Assembly (NCBI RefSeq): GCF_016102285.1
Contig: NZ_JACFOY010000001.1
Location: forward strand, 310,001 to 374,000
Origin: Bartonella sp. M0177
Lineage (GTDB): Bacteria > Pseudomonadota > Alphaproteobacteria > Rhizobiales > Rhizobiaceae
DNA: 64,000 nt
Reading direction: 5' to 3'
The translations under genes and the position numbers were made by a program. The notes below the pieces were generated by a model, which did no database searches, was not told where the DNA came from, and saw only the letters and a program-made list of their open reading frames with translations. Numbering within the stretch: position 1 is the first letter of the stretch; every line of letters begins with the position of its first letter. Of the stretch, positions 19,385-28,902 are shown one piece after another.

Positions 19385-20544
19385 TGAGCGAGCAACCTTC
19401 CGGACAGACAATCGACGTGGCAAAACCGGCAAAACCCCTCCGCAACAAAAGACCGTTTTTGTCGCCGCTTAATGAACGGCGGTGGAGAAACTTCAAGAAA
19501 AACCGTCGCGGCTGGTGGTCGTTGTGGATTTTCCTTATTCTTTGCCTGTTTTCTTTCGGTGCCAATTTTATCGCAAATGACCGGCCGATTATCGCATCCT
19601 ATAAGGGCGAACTGCTCTTTCCGGTACTTTTCGATTATCCCGATTCCAAGTTTGGCGGTGTCCTTGCAACGGTTGATTTCCGGGAAGATTATATCAAGAA
19701 AGAAATCAACGAACATGGCTGGGCGATATGGCCGCCGGTGCATTATTCCTATGATACAACAGTCGGCAACAAGCCTGTTGCGCTGGCTCCGCCATTCTGG
19801 CTCCAGAGTAAAGACGAGCGGTGCAAAAATTACGCTCTCGGTGCAAAGGATCCTGAATGCACAATCGGGAATTGGAACTGGCTTGGTACAGATGACCAGA
19901 CACGTGATGTTTTTGCGCGTGTGCTTTATGGCTTTCGTGTTTCCATATTGTTTACCGTTATCTTGACGGCGGTTTCTTCGATTATCGGTATTGCTGCCGG
20001 TGCAGTGCAGGGATATTTCGGCGGTTGGGTCGATCTCATTTTTCAACGTTTCATCGAAATCTGGTCGTCGGTTCCCGCGCTTTATCTCATTATCATTATG
20101 GCGGCAGTTCTCGCCCAAGGCTTCTGGGTTCTGTTGGGAATTATGTTGCTGTTCCAGTGGGTGGCGCTGGTTGGCGTCGTGCGTGCAGAATTTTTGCGGG
20201 CTAGAAATTTTGAATATGTCAATGCAGCAAGGGCGCTGGGTGTGCCGAATATCACGATTATGATACGCCATCTTCTGCCCAATGCCATGGTTGCAGCACT
20301 TACCTATTTGCCGTTTTTATTGACAGCCGGTATCTCGACTTTGACCGCGCTTGACTATCTCGGTTTCGGTTTGCCTCCGGGGTCGGCCTCGCTTGGAGAA
20401 CTCATGCGGCAGGCAGCGACCAATCTCAATGCTCCGTGGATTGGCATTACCGGCTTTGTTGCTATTGCGGTCATGTTGTCGCTTCTGGCTTTTATCGGTG
20501 AAGCCGCCCGTGATGCTTTCGATCCGAGGAAGACATTCCAATGA
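19384..20544 (+). CDS. yejE: Peptide ABC transporter permease (YejE type)
   Basis: Second permease of the heterodimer. The frame is open from a TTG at 19381; the ATG at 19384 overlaps the yejB stop and is chosen, giving 386 aa. N-terminal cytoplasmic segment with the OppC_N-type span, a long periplasmic domain (about residues 65-170), then five core spans with an EAA loop (FEYVNAARALGVPN). Stop codon and yejF start overlap as ATGA. Confidence 0.94.
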   Translation: MSEQPSGQTIDVAKPAKPLRNKRPFLSPLNERRWRNFKKNRRGWWSLWIFLILCLFSFGANFIANDRPIIASYKGELLFPVLFDYPDSKFGGVLATVDFREDYIKKEINEHGWAIWPPVHYSYDTTVGNKPVALAPPFWLQSKDERCKNYALGAKDPECTIGNWNWLGTDDQTRDVFARVLYGFRVSILFTVILTAVSSIIGIAAGAVQGYFGGWVDLIFQRFIEIWSSVPALYLIIIMAAVLAQGFWVLLGIMLLFQWVALVGVVRAEFLRARNFEYVNAARALGVPNITIMIRHLLPNAMVAALTYLPFLLTAGISTLTALDYLGFGLPPGSASLGELMRQAATNLNAPWIGITGFVAIAVMLSLLAFIGEAARDAFDPRKTFQ

Positions 20545-22166
20545 CAGCTTTGCTCAGTGTTCGCGATCTTTCAGTGATGTTTCGTCAGGATGGCAAGGAA
20601 ACACTTGCCGTCGATCACGTCTCGTTTGACATCAATTCCGGTGAAACACTCGCGCTTGTCGGCGAGTCGGGGTCGGGAAAGTCTGTAACCGCACTTTCTA
20701 TTCTGAAGCTTTTATCCTATCCGATGGCGAGCCACCCTTCAGGCGAAATCCTTTTTGACAATAAGGATTTGATGAAGCTTGATGAAAAATCTTTGCAGAA
20801 AGTTCGCGGTAAAGACATTGCAATGATTTTTCAGGAACCGATGACGTCGCTCAATCCGCTTCACACAGTCGAACGGCAGGTAAGCGAGGTGATGAAAGTT
20901 CATGAAGGCATGTCGGATAAAGACGCTCGCCAACGCACAATCGAGCTTCTCACTCAAGTGGGAATCCGCGAGCCGGAAAAACGCTTGTCGTCATTTCCCC
21001 ATCAATTATCCGGCGGTCAGCGGCAACGCGTTATGATTGCAATGGCACTTGCCAATAATCCGCAACTTCTTATCGCCGACGAGCCGACAACAGCACTTGA
21101 TGTAACAGTGCAGGCGCAAATTCTCGAACTTCTTGAAAAGCTCAAGCAAGAGCGTTCGATGTCTATGCTCTTTATTACCCATAATCTCGGTATTGTGAGG
21201 AAATTTGCCGACCGTGTTTGTGTGATGACTGGTGGCAAAATTGTCGAGACAGGAAAAACCGCCGATATTTTTAACCACCCGCAACATGACTATACCAAAA
21301 AACTGCTTGCCGCAGAGCCGAAAGGAAACCCGCCGAAAGCCGATAAAAATGCTCCTATTGTCATGGAAGGGGAAAAGGTAAGAGTCTGGTTTCCAGTTAA
21401 AAAAGGTTTTTTCCGCCGCACGGTCGATCATATCAAGGCGGTCAATGATATTGACGTGACGATACGTGAAGGACAGACATTGGGCGTTGTCGGCGAATCC
21501 GGTTCGGGAAAAACCACGCTGGGGCTGGCACTTACGCGTATGATCTCCTCACAAGGCCATATCCGTTTTAACGGGAAAGATATTGAACATTTTTCCTTCA
21601 AACAGATGCGACCTTTGCGCCGTCATATCCAGATTGTTTTTCAGGATCCGTTCGGCTCGCTGTCGCCAAGAATGTCGGTCGGTGAAATTATCGCCGAAGG
21701 ATTGCTCATTCACGAGAAAAACCTGAATTACGAAGAACGCGATGAACGTGTTGTCCGTGCGTTAGAAGAAGTCGATCTTGATCCCGAGACGCGCAATCGC
21801 TATCCGCACGAGTTTTCCGGTGGTCAACGCCAGCGTATTGCAATTGCCCGCGCCATGGTTCTCAATCCGCGTTTTGTCATGCTCGATGAACCGACATCGG
21901 CTCTTGATATGAGCGTTCAGGCGCAAGTGGTCGATTTGTTGCGCACTCTTCAACAAAAGCACAATCTTGCCTATCTCTTCATCAGCCATGATCTGAAAGT
22001 TGTCAAAGCATTGGCCAATGATCTTATTGTCATGAGAAATGGTCAAATGGTTGAACATGGACCGGCAGACGAAGTGTTTTCATCACCGAAAACCGAATAT
22101 ACCAGAGCTTTGATGAATGCCGCTTTTGATTTAAGTGTCGATAAGAATGACATTGCCGACGCTTGA
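20541..22166 (+). CDS. yejF: Peptide ABC transporter ATPase, two-domain (YejF type)
   Basis: 541 aa with two fused ATP-binding cassettes. The first has GESGSGKS near residue 38 and LSGGQRQR; the second has GESGSGKTT near 318 and FSGGQRQR, each with an OppD/F-type C-terminal stretch. It powers uptake through YejBE. The last gene of the operon; the stop codon lies inside an 18-base palindrome and a terminator follows about 55 bases later. Confidence 0.95.
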   Translation: MTALLSVRDLSVMFRQDGKETLAVDHVSFDINSGETLALVGESGSGKSVTALSILKLLSYPMASHPSGEILFDNKDLMKLDEKSLQKVRGKDIAMIFQEPMTSLNPLHTVERQVSEVMKVHEGMSDKDARQRTIELLTQVGIREPEKRLSSFPHQLSGGQRQRVMIAMALANNPQLLIADEPTTALDVTVQAQILELLEKLKQERSMSMLFITHNLGIVRKFADRVCVMTGGKIVETGKTADIFNHPQHDYTKKLLAAEPKGNPPKADKNAPIVMEGEKVRVWFPVKKGFFRRTVDHIKAVNDIDVTIREGQTLGVVGESGSGKTTLGLALTRMISSQGHIRFNGKDIEHFSFKQMRPLRRHIQIVFQDPFGSLSPRMSVGEIIAEGLLIHEKNLNYEERDERVVRALEEVDLDPETRNRYPHEFSGGQRQRIAIARAMVLNPRFVMLDEPTSALDMSVQAQVVDLLRTLQQKHNLAYLFISHDLKVVKALANDLIVMRNGQMVEHGPADEVFSSPKTEYTRALMNAAFDLSVDKNDIADA

Positions 22167-22178
22167 TATTTATCAAGC
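22161..22178. repeat. 18-base perfect palindrome over the yejF stop
   Basis: GCTTGATA/TATCAAGC arms separated by TT, containing the TGA stop of yejF. No T tract follows, so it may be an mRNA 3'-end stabiliser or a protein site; function unknown. Confidence 0.5.
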
Positions 22179-22220
22179 TTGAATACAGAGAAGTAAAGCA
22201 AAACTGCAATTTCTGCTTAT

Positions 22221-22242
22221 AAAAACTGGTCGCCAGTTTTTT
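22221..22242 (+). terminator. Terminator of yejABEF
   Basis: AAAAACTGG/CCAGTTTTT, 9-bp stem with a TCG loop and a T tract that forms part of the stem and its tail. Confidence 0.7.
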
Positions 22243-22295
22243 GATCGGGCAAGTTTTTTGGTTAACCAGTTTTAGATCGTCCAGTTTTTTGAGTG
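22233..22295 (+). repeat. Four degenerate CCAGTTTTTTGA-like units
   Basis: Copies of the terminator's 3' arm begin near 22233, 22250, 22266 and 22281 (spacings 17, 16, 15 bases). The second has CAAGT and the third a shortened T run. The rest of the 22167-22649 spacer shows nothing else recognisable. Confidence 0.5.
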
Positions 22296-22649
22296 GCAAA
22301 GTTATCTGATTGGTCGAAGCTCTGCTTTCAAAAATTTTGAAATTTTCTTGTGCTTTCTTTGCGTGAAATAAAAAACGGGGCAATAAAACATCAGCAGAAA
22401 CGTCGAGGCGATAGGGCATTACTTGGCTGGAGTAGCTTCAAGAAATAACAATTATCAAAACTATTTTTTTGTTGAACAATGCGCATAAGAGAGGATTTCT
22501 CAGGGTTCAAAACCGGCAATCGTCGGAGGGGTTTTGCCGAAGTTATGAAAGAGCATCGGAGCCTTTCAACGAAATAAAACCTGAAGTCTTGAAAAGTTTT
22601 TGATCTGCTCAATGTCTTTTAGCTGTGAGACTTTCAGGAGAAAGACATT

Positions 22650-22883
22650 ATGACAAAAGCACATAAAAATGGGCATAAGTCACCCGAACATAAAAACAAA
22701 CCAGAAAATAGACATGAGCGCCGTCACGACACCATGCCGGATGGCAATGCCTATAAAACCAATGAAACGCTTCTCGATGCGGGTAATCTTGAAGATTACA
22801 ATGGTCCGTTATCGGACTCCGATAGTCCATTATTGGAAAAGAACATTGCTTCCGAAAATTTGTCGACCGATAAACAGAAATAA
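22650..22883 (+). CDS. Small hydrophilic hypothetical protein
   Basis: Not recognised. A 77-residue frame with AGGAG nine bases upstream of its ATG. The product is very polar, Lys/His/Asn/Glu-rich in the first 30 residues and Asp/Glu/Ser-rich afterwards, with no membrane span, signal peptide or cysteine, so it is probably intrinsically disordered. It stands alone between yejF and the moeB-like gene. The ribosome site is the best argument that it is real; composition alone would not prove it. Confidence 0.4.
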   Translation: MTKAHKNGHKSPEHKNKPENRHERRHDTMPDGNAYKTNETLLDAGNLEDYNGPLSDSDSPLLEKNIASENLSTDKQK

Positions 22884-23021
22884 TCTTTTCTGAATAATTG
22901 TCCCGACATTCAATATGGCCCGACTTTGTTAGAAAGACGGGGCTAGAAAGACAAAGTTACAAAGACAGCGCAAAAAACAGGCGCTTCGAGAAGTGTCCTA
23001 TAAAAAGGGCAAGCAACGCTT

Positions 23022-23789
23022 TTATTTTTGTGTCGAGGCTCTTTTTTTATAGCGGATTGTTTCGAAACGGGCAGATAACCCGTCGTAAAGGAGCAGCCTT
23101 CCGACAAGCGGTTCACCACAACCGGTGATGATTTTTATGGCTTCCATGGCTTCTAACGAACCGATAACACCGGGAAGAGCACCGATGACACCTGCTTCTG
23201 CACATGTCGGTACAACACCTTTGGGTGGCGGGGTCGGAAAGAGATCGCGATAGGAGGGGTGTTCACCGCCAAGATAGGGCATGAGGACAGTTAGAGAGCC
23301 GTCAAAACGCCCGATTGCACCGCTGACGAGTGGTTTTTTCAGATTTTCGCAATTATCGGCGAGAAGATAACGGGTGGTAAAATTATCCGAACCATCAATC
23401 ACAAGATCGTATTTGCCGATAATTTCGGTAGCATTTTCTTCCGTTAGTCTTATTGGATAAAGGTCGAGTTTGACATGCGGGTTGATCGCTTCGAGCGTTT
23501 CGGCAGCACTTTCAGTCTTTTTTTCTCCGATTGCCGAAGTTTTGTGGATAACCTGCCGTTGCAGGTTTGAAAGCGAAACCACATCATCGTCGATAATGCC
23601 GAGAGTGCCGACACCGGCGGCTGCAAGATAGGTTAAAACCGGCGCTCCAAGCCCGCCCGCACCGACAACCAGCACTTTTGCAGCTTTAAGTTGCTGTTGA
23701 CCGGCACCACCGATTTCCGGCAAAAGAATGTGGCGTGCATAGCGCTCTATTTCTTCCTTGTTTAATTTTTCATCTGGTGCTTGCGTCAT
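23022..23789 (-). CDS. moeB: MoeB/ThiF-family sulfur-carrier adenylyltransferase
   Basis: E1-like enzyme that adenylates the C-terminal Gly of a ubiquitin-like sulfur carrier (MoaD in molybdopterin synthesis, possibly ThiS). 255 aa: ATP loop VVGAGGLGAPV near 42, the conserved Asp/Arg residues in DDVVSLSNLQRQ and DGSDNFTTRY, and the catalytic Cys in PTCAEAGVIGALPG. The two CxxC pairs that bind zinc in E. coli MoeB are missing: the first position reads SYRD and the C-terminus ends without cysteine. No rhodanese domain is fused. Whether it serves MoaD or ThiS cannot be decided here. Confidence 0.85.
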   Translation of the reverse strand: MTQAPDEKLNKEEIERYARHILLPEIGGAGQQQLKAAKVLVVGAGGLGAPVLTYLAAAGVGTLGIIDDDVVSLSNLQRQVIHKTSAIGEKKTESAAETLEAINPHVKLDLYPIRLTEENATEIIGKYDLVIDGSDNFTTRYLLADNCENLKKPLVSGAIGRFDGSLTVLMPYLGGEHPSYRDLFPTPPPKGVVPTCAEAGVIGALPGVIGSLEAMEAIKIITGCGEPLVGRLLLYDGLSARFETIRYKKRASTQK

Positions 23790-23874
23790 GCCTTAACCCT
23801 TGTCATATTTTATTCCTATCTAGTGACTCATGGTACGATTGACCAGCCCGCTTTGATTATATGAGGCAATTCTT

Positions 23875-24813
23875 ATGAAAATAGCTATCCAGATGGATCA
23901 TATCTCGACCATCCATATCAAGGGAGATACAACATTTGCTCTGGCATTGGAGGCGCAAAGGCGGGGACATGAGCTGTTCCATTATACACCCGACCGGCTT
24001 TCCATGTTGAATGGTGAAGTGACCGCCCGTATCGAAGCGTTAAAAGTGCGCGACGAGGAAAACAATTATTACGAATTGGGTGAGGCAAAGCGCACACCGC
24101 TTCAACAAATGGATGTTGTTTTGCTCAGGCAGGATCCACCATTCGATATGAATTATATCACGACCACGCATATTCTTGAGCGGATAATGGATAAAACTTT
24201 GGTCGTGAATGATCCGAATTGGGTACGCAATAGTCCTGAAAAACTCTTTGTTACCGAATTTCCCGACCTGATGCCGGAGACGCTCATTACCCGCGACGCC
24301 GAAGAGGTCAATGATTTTCGCTCCGAATTCGGAGATATTATTATCAAACCACTTTATGGAAATGGCGGGGCAGGGGTTTTCCTGTTGAAAAAGGACGACA
24401 AGAATCTCGGCTCGCTCCTTGAAATGTTCAACAAACTTTATCCGGAAGCTTTTGTTGTGCAACGTTATCTGAAGGATGTCAGTGCCGGAGACAAGCGCAT
24501 CATATTGATTGACGGTGTGGCTGTAGGGGCAATCAATCGCGTTGCCGCCTCGACCGATGCCCGTTCCAATATGCATATCGGTGGGAGGGCAGAGAAAACG
24601 GAATTAACCCGCCGCGACCTAGAAATTTGCGAACGGATTGGCCCGTCTTTGAAAAAACGCGGCCTTGTTCTCGTCGGAATAGATGTCATCGGCGATTACA
24701 TGACCGAAATCAACGTCACTTCGCCAACCGGTATCCGCGAACTGAAACGTTTTGGTGGTGCCGATGCTGCAAAAATCTTCTGGGATCATGTGGAAAACAA
24801 ATTAAAAGGTTGA
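23875..24813 (+). CDS. gshB: Glutathione synthetase
   Basis: ATP-grasp ligase joining glycine to gamma-glutamylcysteine, the second step of glutathione synthesis. 312 aa, with N-terminal domain [13 protein letters not shown], the ATP-grasp core [15 protein letters not shown] near residue 160, and the metal/substrate segment [17 protein letters not shown] near 275. Single gene, divergent from the moeB-like gene. gshA is not in the window. Confidence 0.96.
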   Translation: MKIAIQMDHISTIHIKGDTTFALALEAQRRGHELFHYTPDRLSMLNGEVTARIEALKVRDEENNYYELGEAKRTPLQQMDVVLLRQDPPFDMNYITTTHILERIMDKTLVVNDPNWVRNSPEKLFVTEFPDLMPETLITRDAEEVNDFRSEFGDIIIKPLYGNGGAGVFLLKKDDKNLGSLLEMFNKLYPEAFVVQRYLKDVSAGDKRIILIDGVAVGAINRVAASTDARSNMHIGGRAEKTELTRRDLEICERIGPSLKKRGLVLVGIDVIGDYMTEINVTSPTGIRELKRFGGADAAKIFWDHVENKLKG

Positions 24814-24954
24814 AAAAGCCAATATAAAGATAGTCAAAAACGGCTTTAGACTGTATGAGGTATTCGTCAGAAACTGTAACAAGCATTATGAGAGAAATAA
24901 CAATCCATTGTTAGTCTTGTTAAAAAAAGCTGCCGGTTGTCCAGGAGTGCGTGG

Positions 24955-26004
24955 ATGAGCAGATTGCTTTCAACAGTTGCGGGTCTCATACTGGTTACCG
25001 CCTGTTCTTGCAGCACCGCTAATGCGCGCGATTATATTCAAGTGTCCGGCTCATCGACAGTTTTACCCTATGCCAAAATCGTTGCGGAAACATTCGGTGA
25101 AATTTTTACCAACTATCGTACGCCTGTTATAGAATCAGGTGGTTCGGGCGCCGGAATAAAAGAATTTTGCCGCGGTATCAGTGACAATACTATTGATATT
25201 GCCAATGCTTCCCGACCGATGAAAAATACCGAATTGAAAGCCTGTTTTGATGCCGGTGTCACGGAAGTAGAAGAAGTCCGCATCGGCTATGACGGGATTG
25301 TTTTTGCAAGCGATATTCACGGTCCCAACGTCGATTTGACGCCAGTCGATGTTTATAAGGCATTGGCGTCAAAAATCGTTGTTGACGGGAAACTTGTTGC
25401 CAACTCTTTTAAAAAATGGAACGAGATTGACCCTAAATTACCCGATTGGGAAATCAACGCATATATCCCCGGCGAAAAACATGGGACAAGAGAAGTCTTC
25501 GAAGAGAAATTGATGGCTGAAGGCTGCAAACAAAGTGGTGCAGCCGCAAGCATGAAAACTCTCTCAATGGATGACAAGGCAGTCACCGCCGCGTGTATAA
25601 GCATTCGCAAGGATGGAAGGGCTATTGATATTGATGGCGATTATTCGGAAACCCTTGCCCGTGTCATGTCGAATAAAACAGGGATAGGGGTTTTCGGACT
25701 GGCATTTTATGAAAATAATGCAGACAAGCTGAAAGTTGCAACCGTTAATGGTGTTACTCCCAATGTTGACACGATTTCGAGCGGAAAGTATCTGGTTTCC
25801 CGTCCGCTGTTTTTCTATGTCAAGAAAGCCCATTTGGGGGTCATTCCGGGTATGAAAGACTATGTCGAATTTTTCTTGTCTGACCAGATGATCGGACCGG
25901 ATGGTCCGCTTGCAGATTATGGCCTCATTCCCGCGCCTGATAGCGAACGGGAAGCGCAAAGGGCCGCTTTCGAGAGTGGAACTGTCATGTCAATTGACAA
26001 ATGA
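24955..26004 (+). CDS. pstS: Phosphate ABC transporter substrate-binding protein
   Basis: Periplasmic high-affinity phosphate-binding protein. The frame is open from a TTG (24937); the ATG at 24955 has GGAG about 9 bases upstream and begins the signal peptide, giving 349 aa. The signal peptide ends either at ANA-RD (signal peptidase I) or, if LVTAC is used as a lipobox, at the Cys near 16. The phosphate-loop signatures VSGSSTVLPYA and ESGGSGAGIKEF are clear. First gene of pstSCAB-phoU. Upstream, CTGTAACAAGC near 24876 only loosely resembles half a Pho box; PhoB control is expected from the family but not shown. Confidence 0.93.
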   Translation: MSRLLSTVAGLILVTACSCSTANARDYIQVSGSSTVLPYAKIVAETFGEIFTNYRTPVIESGGSGAGIKEFCRGISDNTIDIANASRPMKNTELKACFDAGVTEVEEVRIGYDGIVFASDIHGPNVDLTPVDVYKALASKIVVDGKLVANSFKKWNEIDPKLPDWEINAYIPGEKHGTREVFEEKLMAEGCKQSGAAASMKTLSMDDKAVTAACISIRKDGRAIDIDGDYSETLARVMSNKTGIGVFGLAFYENNADKLKVATVNGVTPNVDTISSGKYLVSRPLFFYVKKAHLGVIPGMKDYVEFFLSDQMIGPDGPLADYGLIPAPDSEREAQRAAFESGTVMSIDK

Positions 26005-26012
26005 AGTGAGCA

Positions 26013-26039
26013 AACGCGGGAAATTCCCGCGTTATTTTT
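26013..26039 (+). terminator. Intercistronic terminator-like hairpin between pstS and pstC
   Basis: AACGCGGGAA/TTCCCGCGTT, up to 10 bp, followed by ATTTTTG. It probably lets only part of transcription continue into pstCAB, raising PstS relative to the membrane components. Confidence 0.6.
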
Positions 26040-26060
26040 GAAATAAAACCGGAAAATGGA

Positions 26061-27545
26061 ATGTCCATATCACTATTAATCTTGGTTATCTTTGCTCTTG
26101 GCATAGCCGGGTTTGTCATTTCGGGAAAGCGTGCCGCTTCAATCGAGAAACAAGGTAAAAAATTGCATTCGCGGCCATATTATTTTGGCTGGTGGACATT
26201 TTTGTTGACCGTCGTTCCTGCTTTTCTCGTTCTTATATTGTGGGAATTGGGAAGTGCTGTCTATCTCGAAGAACGTGCGTCCTCCGGATTGACTGAAATT
26301 ATAAAAAGCGGAGAGACGTTAAATCATAGTTTGGCATTAAGCACGGTTGACAGTCTTACCCGCGCTTTTTCATCCGCCCGGACCGACATTGCAGATCTTG
26401 ATCTTAATCATCCGGCATCCCCGCTCACTTATAAGACAATAAGCGATGATATGGCGAAAAAAGGCATCATGCTGCCGAGTGAGGGAGCAGACAGCCTTAT
26501 TCCGGTTGCCATAGAATGGTATAAAGGGGCAACGAAGTCCCATTTCTATTGTTTGATTGTTACATTGGTTATTGCAATCGTCGGCCTGTTTTGTGGTATT
26601 TTTGGCGTGGGCGAGAAAAAACGCGCCCGCAACAAAGTCGAGAAGATGGTGTTTGCCGGTCTCGTGATTGCCTCTATTGTGGCCATTCTTGCAACCATCG
26701 GCATTTTCTTTTCAATGCTGTTCCAAACGATCAGTTTTTTCAAAGTTGTGCCGTTATCGAATTTCTTTTTCGGTACTGTTTGGGACCCGCGTTTCAGCGC
26801 AAGCGGTTCGGCCGGTGCTGTCGGGCAATTCGGTTTGCTGCCGCTTCTCGCAGGTACACTTTATATCGCCTTGGTTTCAATGATTTTTGCGGTTCCGGTG
26901 GGGCTTTTTGCGGCGATATACATGTCGGAATATGCTTCCCGCCGTGTGCGTGCAATTATCAAACCGCTATTGGAGGTTCTCGCCGGTATTCCGACAATTG
27001 TTTACGGGTTTTTCGCTCTGGTTACTGTCGGGCCGTTTTTACGTGATCTTTCAATTGCCATTGCTGGCGGACAAGGTTTCATTATGTCGCAAAGCATTTT
27101 GACCGCCGGTCTGGTTATGGGAATTATGTTGATACCTTTTGTATCCTCGCTTTCCGACGATATTATATCGGCAGTACCGCAGGCTTTGCGTGATGGTTCA
27201 TACGGGCTTGGAGCAACACAGTCGGAAACCATAAAAAAAGTTGTCCTTCCGGCAGCATTGCCGGGGATTGTGGGTGCAGTGTTGCTGACCGCGTCACGGG
27301 CTATAGGCGAGACGATGATTGTCGTTCTTGCAGCCGGTGTTGCAGCAAATCTGACACTTAATCCGTTCGAGGCCATGACGACGATGACAGTAAAAATCGT
27401 CAATCAGCTCACCGGCGACCTCGAATTCAATTCGCCGCAGACATTGGTTGCATTCGCCCTCGGTATGACACTCTTTGTACTGACACTTTTGATGAATGTT
27501 TTTGCGCTTTATATTGTGCGTAAATATAGGGAACAATATGAATGA
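26061..27545 (+). CDS. pstC: Phosphate ABC transporter permease PstC
   Basis: Inner-membrane permease, 494 aa, well over the roughly 320 of E. coli PstC. The extra length is an N-terminal extension with two or three spans and a periplasmic segment (about residues 1-200), usual in alphaproteobacteria. The BPD_transp_1 core holds a conserved coupling loop (QALRDGSYGLGATQSETIKKV). Its stop overlaps the pstA start as ATGA. Confidence 0.94.
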   Translation: MSISLLILVIFALGIAGFVISGKRAASIEKQGKKLHSRPYYFGWWTFLLTVVPAFLVLILWELGSAVYLEERASSGLTEIIKSGETLNHSLALSTVDSLTRAFSSARTDIADLDLNHPASPLTYKTISDDMAKKGIMLPSEGADSLIPVAIEWYKGATKSHFYCLIVTLVIAIVGLFCGIFGVGEKKRARNKVEKMVFAGLVIASIVAILATIGIFFSMLFQTISFFKVVPLSNFFFGTVWDPRFSASGSAGAVGQFGLLPLLAGTLYIALVSMIFAVPVGLFAAIYMSEYASRRVRAIIKPLLEVLAGIPTIVYGFFALVTVGPFLRDLSIAIAGGQGFIMSQSILTAGLVMGIMLIPFVSSLSDDIISAVPQALRDGSYGLGATQSETIKKVVLPAALPGIVGAVLLTASRAIGETMIVVLAAGVAANLTLNPFEAMTTMTVKIVNQLTGDLEFNSPQTLVAFALGMTLFVLTLLMNVFALYIVRKYREQYE

Positions 27546-28834
27546 GTAACGTTGTTCAAACGCCAAGACGCGACATCGGGTTAAAGCGCCGTTATCGGGC
27601 GGAACGGCGTTTCCGCGCCTATGGGCTTTCAGCAATCGGGGTCGGGCTTTTATTTCTCGTTATTCTTTTGTGGTCGATTATTGCTCAAGGGGTGAGTGCG
27701 TTTCAACAGACAACGATGACCTTGCCCGTCTATTTCGATGAACACATTATTGACCCGAAAGGCGAAAGGCTCACAAATCCCAAAGTTCTCATTACCGCAA
27801 ATTATCCGCTGCTTGTGCGCAATACTCTCGCAGACAAGCTCGGCGTCGATAAGAATAACCATGGCGCAATGCGTGAACTCAACCGCATGATTTCAGGTGG
27901 TGTGCGCGTTGAAATACGTAAGCTTCTTATCGAACATCCCGATTATATCGGCCAAACCCGCACGATTGATGTGTTAGCTGCCGCCGATATCGATTCTGCT
28001 TTCAAAGGGCAGATCGACCTTTCTGTTCCCGAACAGAATCGTAAGGTCAGCAATCGCCAGATCGGGTGGATGGAAAAACTCGCTTCCGATGGCACACTTT
28101 ATAAAGCTTTCAATAAAGGGCTTTTTACTTTCGGAGCTTCGAGCCGTCCTGAAACGTCAGGACTTGGCGTTGCCATTATCGGTTCGGCCTATATGATGGC
28201 AATTGTGTTGATATTGTCTTTGCCGATTGGAGTTGCAACAGCCATTTATCTTGAAGAATTTGCCCGCCGCAGCAGGTTCAATGATATAATAGAGGTCAAT
28301 ATTAATAATCTTGCGGCTGTGCCGTCTATTGTTTTCGGCTTGCTCGGGCTTTCCATCTTCATCAATTTCCTGCATCTGCCGCGCGCCTCGTCAATCGTCG
28401 GCGGGCTCGTATTAACGCTCATGACGCTGCCAACAATCATTATTGCAACGCGTGCGGCTTTGCGGGCGGTTCCACCTTCAATACGGGATGCAGCGTTGGG
28501 ACTTGGAGCATCAAAAACGCAAACCGTTTTTGGTCATGTTTTGCCGCTTGCTTTGCCTGGAATTCTTACCGGTACAATCCTCGGTCTTGCAAGGGCTTTG
28601 GGGGAAACAGCGCCACTTTTATTAATCGGCATGGTCGCCTTTGTTGCAAATTATCCTGCAACCCCGATGGAACCGGCAACAGCCCTGCCGGTCCAAATTT
28701 ACATGTGGGCAAATGAACCGGAACGTGCCTTTAATGAACGTACATTCGGAGCGATCATCATTTTGATGGCGTTTCTCGCTATCATGAATATAGCCGCAGT
28801 ATTGCTGCGCCGTAAATTTGAGCGGCGCTGGTAG
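27542..28834 (+). CDS. pstA: Phosphate ABC transporter permease PstA
   Basis: 430 aa. An N-terminal DUF3333-type domain (cytoplasmic start, one span at about 35-55, then a periplasmic segment to about 205) precedes the six-span permease core. Coupling loop IRDAALGLGASKTQTVF. Partner of PstC, coupled by a 4-base overlap. Confidence 0.94.
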   Translation: MSNVVQTPRRDIGLKRRYRAERRFRAYGLSAIGVGLLFLVILLWSIIAQGVSAFQQTTMTLPVYFDEHIIDPKGERLTNPKVLITANYPLLVRNTLADKLGVDKNNHGAMRELNRMISGGVRVEIRKLLIEHPDYIGQTRTIDVLAAADIDSAFKGQIDLSVPEQNRKVSNRQIGWMEKLASDGTLYKAFNKGLFTFGASSRPETSGLGVAIIGSAYMMAIVLILSLPIGVATAIYLEEFARRSRFNDIIEVNINNLAAVPSIVFGLLGLSIFINFLHLPRASSIVGGLVLTLMTLPTIIIATRAALRAVPPSIRDAALGLGASKTQTVFGHVLPLALPGILTGTILGLARALGETAPLLLIGMVAFVANYPATPMEPATALPVQIYMWANEPERAFNERTFGAIIILMAFLAIMNIAAVLLRRKFERRW

Positions 28835-28902
28835 AATAAAAGTTGAACATATTGATTTAGCGAGCCTGTTCTGGCTCAAGACGAAATAGGATTAGGTCGA
28901 TA

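Noticed and set aside
19336-20271. 311-codon minus-strand frame opposite yejE
   Set aside because: Mirror of the permease reading frame; low-complexity Asn/His/Arg composition and no signature.
24876-24895. Pho box upstream of pstS
   Set aside because: Only one half loosely matches; too degenerate to list as a feature although PhoB control is expected.
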